Source: Synergistaceae bacterium
Lineage (GTDB): Bacteria > Synergistota > Synergistia > Synergistales > Aminithiophilaceae
Direction of reading: 5' to 3'
Assembly (NCBI GenBank): GCA_016756725.1
Contig: JAESII010000007.1
Coordinates: forward strand, 148,985 to 212,984
Length of the DNA stretch: 64,000 bases
Shown here: positions 23,578-34,281 of the stretch, one piece after another
Position numbering within the stretch: the stretch's first letter is position 1
Layout of the letters: each line of letters begins with the position of its first letter
Notes under the pieces: generated by a model
What the model was told of the DNA's origin: nothing
What the model saw: the letters and a program-made list of their open reading frames with translations, nothing else
The model's database searches: none
Translations under genes and position numbers: made by a program

Positions 23578-24711
23578 ATGGGTCCCATAGCGGCGATCGT
23601 CGATGAGGTGCGGCGCCATCGCGACGACGGAATCCTGCAGATCAAGGAGGCTCATGAGAAGGGCATTCCCATCGTCGGCACCTACTGCGGCTACATGCCC
23701 TGGGAGATCATCGACGCCGCCGGGGCCATCGCCGTGAGCCTCTGTGCCAAAAGCGACGAGGCCATTCCCGCCGCAGAGGAACATCTCCCCCGCAACCTCT
23801 GCCCCCTCGTGAAGTCCAGCTACGGCCACGCCTTGAGAGGAAGCTGTCCCTATTTTCATTTTTGCGACCTCATCGTGGCCGAGACCACCTGCGACGGCAA
23901 GAAGAAGATGTACGAGCTCCTGGACCGGATCAAGCCCGTCCACCTCGTCCAAATTCCCCAGAGACAGGACAGGCCGGAAGATCTTGCACTGATGAAGTCC
24001 GAATTCAACCGCGTCTGCCGCCGCCTTGAGACTCTGACGGGCAGGCCCGTCACGGACGAGGCTTTGGCCGCCTCGGTGGCCCTCCGCAACCGTGAGCGCC
24101 GCGGCCTCAGGGCCCTCTGGGATCTATCGCGCCGGGATAATCCCCCCCTCACAGGATGGGAGGTCCAGGAGATCACCGACTACATCCAGTATCACTTTGA
24201 CAAGAAACAGGCCCTCGTCTGGCTCGAAGGGGTGACGGAGACCCTGAGGCAGACCGAACCGGAAAGGGATCTTTCCGCGAAGCCCCGCGTTCTCGTCACG
24301 GGATGCCCCATCGGCGGCGTCATGAAGACCCTCAAGACCCTCGAAGAATCCGGTGCCCTCGTGGTATGCTTCGAGAACTGCGGCGGCCAGAAGGAACCGC
24401 TGAAAGCCGTCGACGAAGCAAAGGACGTCATGGGGGCCCTGGCGGAGAAATACCTGACCATCGGCTGTTCCGTGATGAGTCCCAATCCCCACCGGATGGA
24501 AGCCCTGGAGAGACTGATCGACGAATACGATGTGGACGGCGTCGTCGAGATCGTCCTGACGGCCTGTCATACCTACGCCATCGAAAGCCACTCCATCCGC
24601 GAACGGGTCCAATCTCTGGGCAAGCGCTATCTCGCCGTCGGGACGGACTACTCTCCCGGCGACAGAGAACAGCTGGCAACACGAATGGGCGCTTTTGTCG
24701 AAATGCTCTGA
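23578..24711 (+). CDS. Double-cubane-cluster-type protein (2-hydroxyacyl-CoA dehydratase D / HgdB family, single subunit)
   Basis: A 377-residue protein of the HgdB/BcrB fold. Twelve Cys are visible, including Cys37 (GTYCGYMPWE), 56, 75 (NLCPLVKSSYG), 90 and 96 (GSCPYFHFCD), 105 (ETTCDGKKK), 243 (TGCPIGG), 264 and 268 (CFENCGG), 297 (GCSVMSPN) and 330 (TACHTY). True dehydratases have two such subunits encoded in tandem. Here there is one, paired with an activase, as in E. coli YjiM/YjiL and the Carboxydothermus double-cubane cluster protein that carries an [Fe8S9] cluster and reduces small molecules. That assignment is by analogy. The natural substrate is unknown, and the transporter downstream may give a hint. 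Confidence 0.85.
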   Translation: MGPIAAIVDEVRRHRDDGILQIKEAHEKGIPIVGTYCGYMPWEIIDAAGAIAVSLCAKSDEAIPAAEEHLPRNLCPLVKSSYGHALRGSCPYFHFCDLIVAETTCDGKKKMYELLDRIKPVHLVQIPQRQDRPEDLALMKSEFNRVCRRLETLTGRPVTDEALAASVALRNRERRGLRALWDLSRRDNPPLTGWEVQEITDYIQYHFDKKQALVWLEGVTETLRQTEPERDLSAKPRVLVTGCPIGGVMKTLKTLEESGALVVCFENCGGQKEPLKAVDEAKDVMGALAEKYLTIGCSVMSPNPHRMEALERLIDEYDVDGVVEIVLTACHTYAIESHSIRERVQSLGKRYLAVGTDYSPGDREQLATRMGAFVEML

Positions 24712-24760
24712 TCGGGGCATGGAATGCCTCACTCAATTGAACGAGAAAGGAAGAGAGAAC

Positions 24761-25744
24761 ATGATGAAGAGACTGGCGGCAACAGCAGCTTTTCTGGTTT
24801 TGGCGGCGACGATGGCCTTCGCTGAGACCCAACCGAGCGGCAAGGGCATGAAGGTCTGGTTCGACGGAGGCGGTTCCGTCGGTGAACCTTACACGACGAT
24901 CGTCGTGAACGGTGCCAGGCAGGCGGCCACGGACCTCGGCGTCGAACTGACCATCGTCTACTCCGATTGGAACGCCGAGAAAATGCTGGAAAACTTCAAG
25001 AACGGCCTGGCCGCGGAGCCTACCGGTTTCGTCGTCATGGGACACCCAGGCGACGATGCCTTCGAACCCCTCATCGACGAGGCTTTTTCGAAGGGCATGA
25101 TCGTCACTGCTGTCGACACGGAACTGCCACGGCTTCAGGCGAAATATCAGTCCCGCGGTTTCGGCTACATCGGCCCCGACGGATGGAAACAGGGCGAGGA
25201 TATGGCCAAAGAGATCCTGCGGCGCCGTGATTTCAAGAAAGGAGACAAGGCCTTCGTCTGGGGCCTCAAGCGCCTCGAGAGCCGCGGCCGTCGGGCCCGG
25301 GCCATCCTCCAGGTCTTCGAGGAGGCGGGACTCAAGGTGGATTACCTGGAGATCTCCGACGAGATCAACCGCGACGTCTCTCTCGGTGCACCGGTTCTCA
25401 CGGGCTATCTGGCCGCCAATCCCGACTGCAAGGTCATCGTCGTCGATCATGGCGCCCTGACGGGTCAGATGGAGAACTTCCTCCGCGCCGCCGGACTGAA
25501 GCCGGGCGAGATCTACGCCACAGGCTTCAGCCTCAATCCCGCCACGGCGGCTTCCATCGAGAGCGGCTACCTGAACCTCGTCTCCGAGGCACAGCCCTAC
25601 CTGATGGGCTACCTCAGCGTCGTCCAGATCGTCCAGACGGCCAAATACGGCTTCGGCGGCCTCGTCGTCGACACCGGCGGCGGCTACGTCTCGCAAGAGA
25701 ACATCGCTGCCGTGGCCCCTCTGGCGAAAGAAGGCATCCGCTGA
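24761..25744 (+). CDS. Periplasmic sugar-type substrate-binding protein of an ABC transporter
   Basis: ATG 24761 (MMKRLAATAAFLVLAATMAFAETQ), behind GAAAGGAAGAGAG, gives a clear cleavable signal peptide and ~327 residues. The track start (24695) overlaps the previous gene. The mature part is a LacI/RbsB-type periplasmic binding fold: TTIVVNGARQAATDLGVELTIVYSDWNAEKMLENFKNGLA, VVMGHPGDDAFEPLIDEA, then IYATGFSLNPATAASIESGYLNLVSEAQPYLMGY. It lies 49 bp after the double-cubane gene and before a terminator and the matching ATPase and permease. Ligand unknown; family ligands include pentoses, hexoses, inositol and autoinducers. Confidence 0.88.
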   Translation: MMKRLAATAAFLVLAATMAFAETQPSGKGMKVWFDGGGSVGEPYTTIVVNGARQAATDLGVELTIVYSDWNAEKMLENFKNGLAAEPTGFVVMGHPGDDAFEPLIDEAFSKGMIVTAVDTELPRLQAKYQSRGFGYIGPDGWKQGEDMAKEILRRRDFKKGDKAFVWGLKRLESRGRRARAILQVFEEAGLKVDYLEISDEINRDVSLGAPVLTGYLAANPDCKVIVVDHGALTGQMENFLRAAGLKPGEIYATGFSLNPATAASIESGYLNLVSEAQPYLMGYLSVVQIVQTAKYGFGGLVVDTGGGYVSQENIAAVAPLAKEGIR

Positions 25745-25776
25745 AGCTCCCCTATCACTGAAAATGCAATATACTC

Positions 25777-25807
25777 GGTGCGGGGGAACCTACCCCGCAC
25801 CTTTTTT
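25777..25807 (+). terminator. Intrinsic terminator inside the transporter operon
   Basis: Stem GGTGCGGGG/CCCCGCACC with a 7-nt loop followed directly by TTTTTT (25802-25807), between the binding-protein gene and the ATPase gene. It probably lowers ATPase and permease levels relative to the binding protein. Confidence 0.85.
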
Positions 25808-25830
25808 GTGATCATCACAGGAGGATGAGG

Positions 25831-26586
25831 ATGGAACCAGCGGTGACGATGAGAGGCATCACAAAATCCTTCGGCCCCATCCACGCCCTGAGAGGCGTCG
25901 ATCTCGACCTGCAGGCGGGCGAGGTGCTGGCGCTGCTCGGTGATAACGGGGCCGGTAAATCGACGCTGGTCAAGATCCTTTCGGGCCTTCACGTCCCCGA
26001 TTCGGGGACGATGACTCTGGACGGCAAACCCGTCGACTGGAGACGGTACGATGTGGCCCGGGCCCGCGATATGGGCGTCGAGACGGTCTATCAGGAGCGC
26101 TCCCTCGGCGAGAAGCAACCCCTCTGGCGTAACGTCTTCGTCGGCCGCCACCTGAGAAACCGCCTGGGTCTGATCGACGTCAGGCGGGAGAAAGTGGAGA
26201 CGATGAAGCTTCTTGCCGACGTGATCGGCTTCCGCGGCGTCGGCCTCCACCCCGAGGCCCGCGTCGCGAGCCTTTCCGGAGGAGAGCGGCAGGGACTGGC
26301 CATCGCCCGGGCCATGTACTTCGACGCGGCCATCATCGTCCTCGACGAGCCGACGACGGCCCTGGGCGTGACGGAGGCCGAGAAGGTCCTCTCCTTCGTC
26401 GAGAGGCTCCGAACCGAGGGGCACAGCTGCCTCTTCGTCAGTCACGAAATGCACCACGTCCACCGCATCGCCGACCGCTTCGCCCTCATGGAACGGGGCC
26501 GCATCGCGACAATCCTCAAAAAAAGCGAGATCAGCCTCAAGGACCTGGCAGAAAAACTTCTGCTCGGCGAGGAGGACAGACCATGA
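25831..26586 (+). CDS. Sugar-type ABC transporter ATPase (single nucleotide-binding domain)
   Basis: 251 residues from ATG 25831, which lies 6 nt after AGGAGG; ATG 25825 in the track abuts that ribosome binding site and is less likely. Walker A GDNGAGKS, signature LSGGERQGLAIARAM, Walker B IIVLDEP, switch VSHEMHH. Unlike RbsA, which has two fused ATPase domains, this is a single domain as in the FrcA type, and would dimerise with the permease. Translation of the permease is coupled by ATGA overlap. Confidence 0.92.
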   Translation: MEPAVTMRGITKSFGPIHALRGVDLDLQAGEVLALLGDNGAGKSTLVKILSGLHVPDSGTMTLDGKPVDWRRYDVARARDMGVETVYQERSLGEKQPLWRNVFVGRHLRNRLGLIDVRREKVETMKLLADVIGFRGVGLHPEARVASLSGGERQGLAIARAMYFDAAIIVLDEPTTALGVTEAEKVLSFVERLRTEGHSCLFVSHEMHHVHRIADRFALMERGRIATILKKSEISLKDLAEKLLLGEEDRP

Positions 26587-27551
26587 TCGGCTTTTTCAAC
26601 TGCTACCGGAGGCAGGTACTGGTGACTCTTGCCCTGACGGCGCTCTGGGCCGTCTTCACCCTGGCCTCGCCGGCAGCCTTCACGGGCATCCGCATCTACC
26701 GCTCCTTCATGTCGACCATCCCGGTGACGCTCATCCTCACCTTGGGGATGACCCTTCTCGTCATCCTGGGCGAGATGGATCTGAGCTTCCCCTCCGTCTC
26801 GGCTGCGGCGGCCTTCGTCTTCGCCTCCCTCTACGCCAAGGCCGGCTGGCCGCCGGCGGCGGCCATGGCCCTGGCTCTCGCCTCGGGCGCAGCCATGGGG
26901 CTTTTCAACGGCTTTCTCGTCGTCAAGGTGGGCGTGCCCTCCATCATCGCCACCATCGGCACCCAGTTCTTCTGGCGGGGACTGATCCTCCTCGCCGCCG
27001 ACGGACTGGCCATCGCCCTCTCGGCCATCCGCGGCCACTGGATTCACAGCCTCTTCGTGGGCCGCCTCGGTCTCTGGGAGCTCCCGGCTCAGGCCCTCTG
27101 GGGGCTGTCCGTGGCCGTTGTGCTGGGCCTTCTTCTGAACCGGCACCCCTTCGGCGATGCCATCCTCTTCATCGGCGACAACCGCAAGACGGCCGAGATG
27201 ATGGGAATCTCCGTCGACCGGGTCCGCCTGGCCACCTTCACTCTCATGGGGTTTCTCGCCGCCTTCGCCGGCCTTCTGGCCACGCTGGAGCTGAACAACT
27301 GGTGGCCCACCCAGGGAGAGGGCTACATGCTCCTCGTCTTCGCCGCCGTCTTCGTCGGAGGCACCTCGGCCTACGGAGGCCAGGGAACGATTTACGGCTC
27401 CTTCGTCGGCGCCATCCTGATCGGCATCATCGAGGCGGGCATCGTCAGCGCCGGACTCGTCGGCTTCTGGACCCGCTTCATCCACGGCCTGGTGATCATC
27501 CTATCCGTCTCGGCCTATGCCGGAATGGCCCGGTGGCGGCCCCACGGATGA
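26583..27551 (+). CDS. Sugar-type ABC transporter permease (RbsC/FrcC family)
   Basis: A 322-residue polytopic protein with VTLILTLGMTLLVILGEMDLSFPSVSAAAAFV (the GxxDLS motif of RbsC-type permeases), GLFNGFLVVKVGVPSIIATIGTQFFWRGL, GDNRKTAEMMGISVDRVRLATFTLMGFLAAFAGLLA and FVGGTSAYGGQGTIYGSFVGA. It overlaps the ATPase stop and is the last gene of the operon. No terminator is obvious after it; degraded sequence follows. Confidence 0.93.
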   Translation: MIGFFNCYRRQVLVTLALTALWAVFTLASPAAFTGIRIYRSFMSTIPVTLILTLGMTLLVILGEMDLSFPSVSAAAAFVFASLYAKAGWPPAAAMALALASGAAMGLFNGFLVVKVGVPSIIATIGTQFFWRGLILLAADGLAIALSAIRGHWIHSLFVGRLGLWELPAQALWGLSVAVVLGLLLNRHPFGDAILFIGDNRKTAEMMGISVDRVRLATFTLMGFLAAFAGLLATLELNNWWPTQGEGYMLLVFAAVFVGGTSAYGGQGTIYGSFVGAILIGIIEAGIVSAGLVGFWTRFIHGLVIILSVSAYAGMARWRPHG

Positions 27552-27589
27552 GGTCTCGGGCGAAATCAGGGCCGTGACGGAGGAGGGGT

Positions 27590-27877
27590 TCCGCAAGCTC
27601 CAGCGTCCTCTTGAGGGATGAATCCTTAAGGCCTACGTCGAGCGCATGGTTCGGTTTCAAAAAAAGCTACGGCGGCACCTACACCGTCTAGGTCACACTG
27701 ATGAAGGGGGGCAACGACGATCCCCAATCGATCGGCAAGATCGGCCAGCTTCTCAAGAGGCCGGTTCCAAACGGCGTCGTTTTCGAGTCCCTGAGGGACG
27801 AACGATGTGGGCCCGTCTGGGGGATCGACGACGACCGGATGGAAGAGCTCAAGAGGGCGATCGGAAAAGACCGCTGA
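27590..27877 (+). pseudogene. Remnant of an unrecognised gene
   Basis: After the permease, one frame reads KAYVERM, then a shifted frame reads SAWFGFKKSYGGTYTV, a TAG at 27689-27691, then VTLMKGGNDDPQSIGKIGQLLKRPVPNGVVFESLRDERCGPVWGIDDDRMEELKRAIGKDR to a TGA at 27877. The pieces read like one protein broken by a frameshift and a stop. Alternatively ATG 27701 starts an intact 58-residue protein. I do not recognise the family. About 470 bp lie between the permease and the tRNAs; the rest shows nothing. Confidence 0.45.
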
Positions 27878-27985
27878 GGGCTGACGCTTATCCACGGCCA
27901 AAAGGGCAGGAGCGAAAGGGGGAAATCCGTCGGTTGCCCCTGTTTTGCTCCGGCCCTTTAGGCCTTTTTGCACCGGCACAAGCAC

Positions 27986-28013
27986 AAGGCCCAGAGGTTT
28001 CCCTCTGGGCCTT
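27986..28013 (-). terminator. Terminator-like hairpin of the Val-Asp-Phe-Gly tRNA operon
   Basis: A perfect 12-bp stem (AAGGCCCAGAGG and its complement) with a 4-nt loop starts 9 bp beyond the tRNA-Gly CCA on the minus strand. Confidence 0.7.
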
Positions 28014-28021
28014 GGTCAATC

Positions 28022-28096
28022 TGGAGCGGAAAACGGGATTCGAACCCGCGACCCCAACCTTGGCAAGGTTGTGCTCTACCACTGAGCTATTTCCGC
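28022..28096 (-). tRNA. tRNA-Gly(GCC), CCA encoded
   Basis: GCGGAAA acceptor, D-arm TAGCTCAGTGG, anticodon loop TTGCCAA (GCC), T-arm GGGTTCGAATCCC, TTTCCGC-T-CCA. Last of four tRNA genes in one minus-strand unit. Confidence 0.96.
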
Positions 28097-28112
28097 TTGT
28101 CGAGAGGTAAGA

Positions 28113-28188
28113 TGGTGGCGAGACCCAGAATTGAACTGGGGACACGGGGATTTTCAGTCCCCTGCTCTACCAACTGAGCTATCTCGCC
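28113..28188 (-). tRNA. tRNA-Phe(GAA), CCA encoded
   Basis: GGCGAGA acceptor, anticodon loop CTGAAAA (GAA), T-arm with CAGTTCAATTCTG, TCTCGCC-A-CCA. Confidence 0.96.
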
Positions 28189-28208
28189 ATGCACTTTCTC
28201 TCAATGTA

Positions 28209-28285
<77 letters not shown>

Positions 28286-28306
28286 GTATTTTGCTTGCAA
28301 GGAACT

Positions 28307-28381
28307 TGGTGGGCGGAGCAGGGATCGAACCTACGACCACCTGCTTGTAAGGCAGGCGCTCTACCGCTGAGCTATCCGCCC
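28307..28381 (-). tRNA. tRNA-Val(TAC), CCA encoded
   Basis: GGGCGGA acceptor, anticodon loop CTTACAA (TAC), T-arm GGTTCGATCCC, TCCGCCC-A-CCA. First gene of the four-tRNA unit. Confidence 0.96.
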
Positions 28382-28415
28382 GTCACACCCAGCGCTCGTG
28401 GCGAGCGCAGGGTGT

Positions 28416-28444
28416 AGTATATCGAGGCACCGAAGCCTTGTCAA
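28416..28444 (-). promoter_or_regulatory. Promoter of the four-tRNA operon
   Basis: On the minus strand TTGACA (28444-28439), 17 nt, TATACT (28421-28416), 35 nt before the tRNA-Val 5' end: a near-consensus sigma70 promoter as expected for stable RNA. Confidence 0.88.
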
Positions 28445-28572
28445 CACCTCCGGCAGCCCCGAAGACGAGGAAAGATTTTTCCGTCGATTCTCCTTTCCTG
28501 AAAGGAACCTGGAGGCTATCCTTGGAGGAGCCCCACAGGTCCACAGGACCGCTGAGAAAAGGAGGAAGGCTG

Positions 28573-30744
<2,172 letters not shown>

Positions 30745-31555
30745 CCTTGCGCCGTTTCCACCCTCCAGGGCCTCCCGGGCCTCACCGTCGACGCCGGCAG
30801 CGTCAAGCATCGCGTCGTAGCGGTGACGGCCGAGGATGGGGAAATCCGTTCCCAGGAGAATCTTGTTCCTCACTCCGGCAGCCAGGGCTGAGGAAAAGAC
30901 GGGAGCCCCATAGAGGAAGGGCGTCGCCGCCGTATCGTACCAGGCGTTGCGCAGAATCCGGGCCATTTCGGGCATGAGCTCGTAGAGCCAGAGCCCCCCG
31001 CCCCAGTGGGCGAAGATGACGACGGCTTCAGGGTGGTTGGCGCAGAACTGGGCCGCCTCCCTGGGACCGACGTCGCCTTTGCCGGGATAATCGTGGCCCA
31101 CGGGCTCGGCCGTGTGGATCAGCAGGAAGAGCCCCGCCTCATGGCAGGCGCCGACGAGGCGCCAAGTCTGGCGGAGGTCGGTCAGGTCCACCCCCTGGCC
31201 CTGGGGAAAGATTTCACCGACGCCGATGAGGCCGGCCTCGCGGCAGCGGACGATCTCCGCTTCAGCGCCGGGCGCCAGAGGGGGGACGACGGCGAGCCCC
31301 TGCAGACGGCCCTCCGACCGGGCGACGGCGTCGATGACGTAGTCGTTCTGAGCACGACAGAGACCGATGTCGGAAAAGGCGAAGCCGCAGATCCAGGACT
31401 GATCGACGCCGTCGGCCTCCATGGCCGCGAGGACGTCGTCGGCCTCGGCCCAGCGGTGGACCTTTCCCGAGGCGAGCCTGCCGAAATAGGGTTCGACGCG
31501 GGCCACCTCCCTCCAGGTCGCGATCAGCTCAGGGGAGTAGACGTGAACATGGGTA

Positions 31556-32245
31556 TCAAGGCGCCGTGCCATGGTGCTCCTCCTTCCAGATGGCCCTGCG
31601 GGCCGTCACAAGGCCATGGGCCTGACGGGTAGGCTCGGGCAGACGGTAGCGGCTGCAGCAGTCCAGAACGATCCGGGGAGCGCTCTCGAGGCTCACCTTG
31701 TGACCGGGACTGACAAAAAGCGGTTTGATGGCCTCGCGGCTTCTCAGGACTGTGCCGACCTGCTCTCCCCGGAAGAAGAGCGGGCTTGTGTCCCCGCGGT
31801 GGAGCCCCGGCTCGTCGAAGTCGCCGCAGAGGCGGCTTTTGGCAACGCCGATCGTCGCCAGTCCGGTGACGACACCCAGATGGGCAGCCAGTCCGAGACG
31901 GCGGGGGTGAGCGATACCGGCGCCGTCGACGAGGACGATATCGGGGCTTTTTCTCAGCCCCCTGATCGCCTCCAGCAGGAGAGGCAGCTCCCTGAAGGAG
32001 AGCAATCCCGGGACGTAGGGGAAGGGCACCGGGCCCTCCGCGACGGATTCCTCCACTTTTTCCCAGAAGCCGAAACGGAGGACCACGGCGGCGGCAATCA
32101 TCCGCCCGCCCTTGCGCCGTCCTGAATAGGAGCAGTCCATCCCGCAGACTCGTTCCAGTCCTTCCGGAAAGGAATCGACGAGGAGAACCTGCCGGGCGAG
32201 GTCACGCTGAAGGGCTCTTGCCTCGACTGTGGTGATCACGCTCAT
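31556..32245 (-). CDS. nfi: Endonuclease V
   Basis: 229 residues from ATG 32245, with GGGGGAAAGACG upstream (the track start at 32275 is too early). It nicks DNA near deaminated bases such as inosine. VCGMDCSYSG carries the catalytic Asp, VPGLLSFRELPLLLEAI and VLVDGAGIAHPRRLGLAAHLGV (DG.G..HPR) are diagnostic, and IGVAKSRL and SPGHKVSLESA follow. The size suits the family. Transcribed with the amidohydrolase gene. Confidence 0.94.
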   Translation of the reverse strand: MSVITTVEARALQRDLARQVLLVDSFPEGLERVCGMDCSYSGRRKGGRMIAAAVVLRFGFWEKVEESVAEGPVPFPYVPGLLSFRELPLLLEAIRGLRKSPDIVLVDGAGIAHPRRLGLAAHLGVVTGLATIGVAKSRLCGDFDEPGLHRGDTSPLFFRGEQVGTVLRSREAIKPLFVSPGHKVSLESAPRIVLDCCSRYRLPEPTRQAHGLVTARRAIWKEEHHGTAP

Positions 32246-32280
32246 CGTCTTTCCCCCTTTACCCTGACTATACAAGAATA

Positions 32281-32318
32281 AAAGAGGAGCGGCACCCCTT
32301 AGGGTGCCGCTCCTCTTT
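32281..32318 (-). terminator. Terminator of the rplKAJL operon
   Basis: A stem of about 17 bp (GAGGAGCGGCACCC and its complement) starts about 13 bp past the rplL stop. On the minus strand it runs into a U-rich stretch (TTTTATTC). The operon therefore ends here, with no rpoB following. Confidence 0.85.
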
Positions 32319-32331
32319 TATTCATTTGGAG

Positions 32332-32709
32332 CTACTTCATCTCGACTTCGGCGCCAGCCTCTTCGAGCTTTTTCTTGATGTCCTCGGCCTCGGCCTTCTC
32401 GACGCCTTCCTTGATGGCCTTGGGGGCATTGTCGACAAGGTCCTTGGCATCCTTGAGGCCCAGTCCAGTGAGCTCGCGGACGACCTTGATGACGCCGATC
32501 TTGTTGGCGCCGGGACCCTTGAGGATGACGTCGAACTCGGTCTGCTCCTCCACCTCGGCGGCGGGGGCGGCGCCGCCCATCATCATGGGCATGGCAGCCA
32601 TGGGAGCAGCGGCGGAGACGCCAAAACGCTCCTCAAGCTCTTTGACGAGCTCGGAGAGCTCGAGAACGGACATTTCTTCGATAGCCTTGATGAGATCTTC
32701 ACGGGTCAT
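32332..32709 (-). CDS. rplL: Ribosomal protein L7/L12
   Basis: 125 residues: N-terminal dimerisation helices ([30 protein letters not shown]), an Ala/Met/Pro-rich hinge, and the C-terminal factor-binding domain ([46 protein letters not shown]). It makes the multimeric ribosomal stalk with L10. Last gene of the operon. Confidence 0.98.
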   Translation of the reverse strand: MTREDLIKAIEEMSVLELSELVKELEERFGVSAAAPMAAMPMMMGGAAPAAEVEEQTEFDVILKGPGANKIGVIKVVRELTGLGLKDAKDLVDNAPKAIKEGVEKAEAEDIKKKLEEAGAEVEMK

Positions 32710-32786
32710 GATGTTTCCTCCTTAAAAGTGATCCTTTTGGGTTTCAGGAGGCCTTCAGGCACTCCAGGGGAACAATGGCGCGCCTC

Positions 32787-33314
32787 TTAGGCGGCCTCCT
32801 TCTTTTCCTTGATCTGGTTGAGACAGGTGACGAGGCCGCGGGAAGGACCGGAAAGAACGGTGACGAGACCGCGGAGAGGAGCGGCGATGGTCCCGACGAC
32901 CTGAGCGAGAAGGACTTCGCGGGGCGGCAGGTCGGCCAGGGCCGTGACGCTTGCCTTGTCGAGGATGCTCTGTCCCAGGACGCCGCCCTTGATGACGAGC
33001 TTCTCGTTGCCCTTTTCCTTGGTAAAATCGTTGAGAGCCTTCGCGACGGCGGGAGCATTCTCGTAGGCGAAGCTGAAGATGTTAGGTCCCGTCATGAGCG
33101 ACTCCGGAACGGGAAGACCCGCCTCAGTGAGGGCGATGGTCATCAGGGTGTTTCTGGAGACCTTCATCTCACCACCGGCCTCACGGACCTTGGCGCGGAT
33201 CTGGGTCATCTGGGCCACGGTGAGACCGCGGTACTCACAGACGAAGACGGCCTCGGAGCGCTGCAGTTTCTCCAGATGGTCGGCTACCTGCTGTTTTCTG
33301 AACTCTGTCGGCAT
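32787..33314 (-). CDS. rplJ: Ribosomal protein L10
   Basis: 175 residues, with FVCEYRGLTVAQMTQIRAKVREAGGEMKVSRNTLM and LTGPNIFSFAYENAPAVAKALNDF, typical of L10; the C-terminal helix that binds L7/L12 dimers follows. Upstream is a structured leader (33315-33508), the usual site of autoregulation by the L10-L12 complex. Confidence 0.97.
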   Translation of the reverse strand: MPTEFRKQQVADHLEKLQRSEAVFVCEYRGLTVAQMTQIRAKVREAGGEMKVSRNTLMTIALTEAGLPVPESLMTGPNIFSFAYENAPAVAKALNDFTKEKGNEKLVIKGGVLGQSILDKASVTALADLPPREVLLAQVVGTIAAPLRGLVTVLSGPSRGLVTCLNQIKEKKEAA

Positions 33315-33508
33315 GAATTCACCCCCTTAAAGAAAATGTCTCCCGGGCTCGCGCCCAGGAGACATCGTGCCTTAAGCCCCGACAGGGGCGAATGATCCGG
33401 CGAGGACGTTCCTGGACCTCGGCGGGATGATTAAGCGCACGGACGCGCCCCCGCTGTCTTAAGCCCTGGAAGTGAAACGCTATGGGATTGTATCAGCAAG
33501 GATGTCGC
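33315..33508 (-). promoter_or_regulatory. Probable L10 leader (autoregulatory mRNA element)
   Basis: The 194-bp rplA-rplJ gap holds several hairpins, including AATGTCTCC..GGAGACAT just before the rplJ ribosome binding site. It is in the place and size range of the ribosomal protein L10 leader. The call rests on position and fold, not on a covariance search. Confidence 0.6.
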
Positions 33509-34213
33509 TTAGGCGATGTCCTTCTGAGCCTGGCCAGCGTCGATGCGGATTCCGACGCCCATGGATGTGGAGACGGTAAGACTCTTGACGTAGGTCCCCT
33601 TGACGGCAGCGGGCCGGGCCTTCACGATGGCTCCGAGGAGGGCCTTGACGTTCTCGAAGAGCTGACTCGACTCGAAGGAGGCCTTGCCGACGGAGTTATG
33701 GACGATGCCGAACTTGTCGACGCGGAATTCGACGCGACCGGCCTTGATCTCCTTGACGGCTCCGGCCACATCGTCGGTGACGGTGTTCGCCTTGGCGCTG
33801 GGCATCATGCCCCGGGGGCCGAGGATCTTGCCGAGACGACCGACGACGCGCATCATGTCCGGCGTGGCGATGACGGCATCAAAATCGAGCCAGCCGCCCT
33901 GAATCTTCTGGACCATGTCCTCGCCGCCGACGAAATCAGCACCGGCCTCTTCGGCTTCCTTGATCTTCTCACCGTCGGTGATGACGAGAACGCGCTTGAC
34001 GACGCCCGTGCCGTGGGGAAGAGCGACGGTACTGCGGACCTGCTGGTCGGCATGGCGCGGGTCGACGCCGAGACGGATATGGAGCTCGACGCTCTCGTCG
34101 AACTTGGCCGTCGCCGTCTCCTTGGCAAGGTCAAGGGCCTCCTGGAGGCCGTAGAGCTTGTCGCGGTCGATTTTCTTCGTCAGTTCCTGGTAACGCTTGC
34201 TCTTCTTGGGCAT
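33509..34213 (-). CDS. rplA: Ribosomal protein L1
   Basis: 234 residues, beginning [21 protein letters not shown], with [19 protein letters not shown]-type ([27 protein letters not shown]) and [18 protein letters not shown], typical of L1. Stalk protein binding 23S rRNA; in many bacteria it represses its own operon. Confidence 0.98.
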   Translation of the reverse strand: MPKKSKRYQELTKKIDRDKLYGLQEALDLAKETATAKFDESVELHIRLGVDPRHADQQVRSTVALPHGTGVVKRVLVITDGEKIKEAEEAGADFVGGEDMVQKIQGGWLDFDAVIATPDMMRVVGRLGKILGPRGMMPSAKANTVTDDVAGAVKEIKAGRVEFRVDKFGIVHNSVGKASFESSQLFENVKALLGAIVKARPAAVKGTYVKSLTVSTSMGVGIRIDAGQAQKDIA

Positions 34214-34281
34214 TTTCCTTACCTCCTGTGGTCCGAGCGGGACCCGAAAGAGCCCCTTCCACGGTCTGTGCTCCGCCGGAG

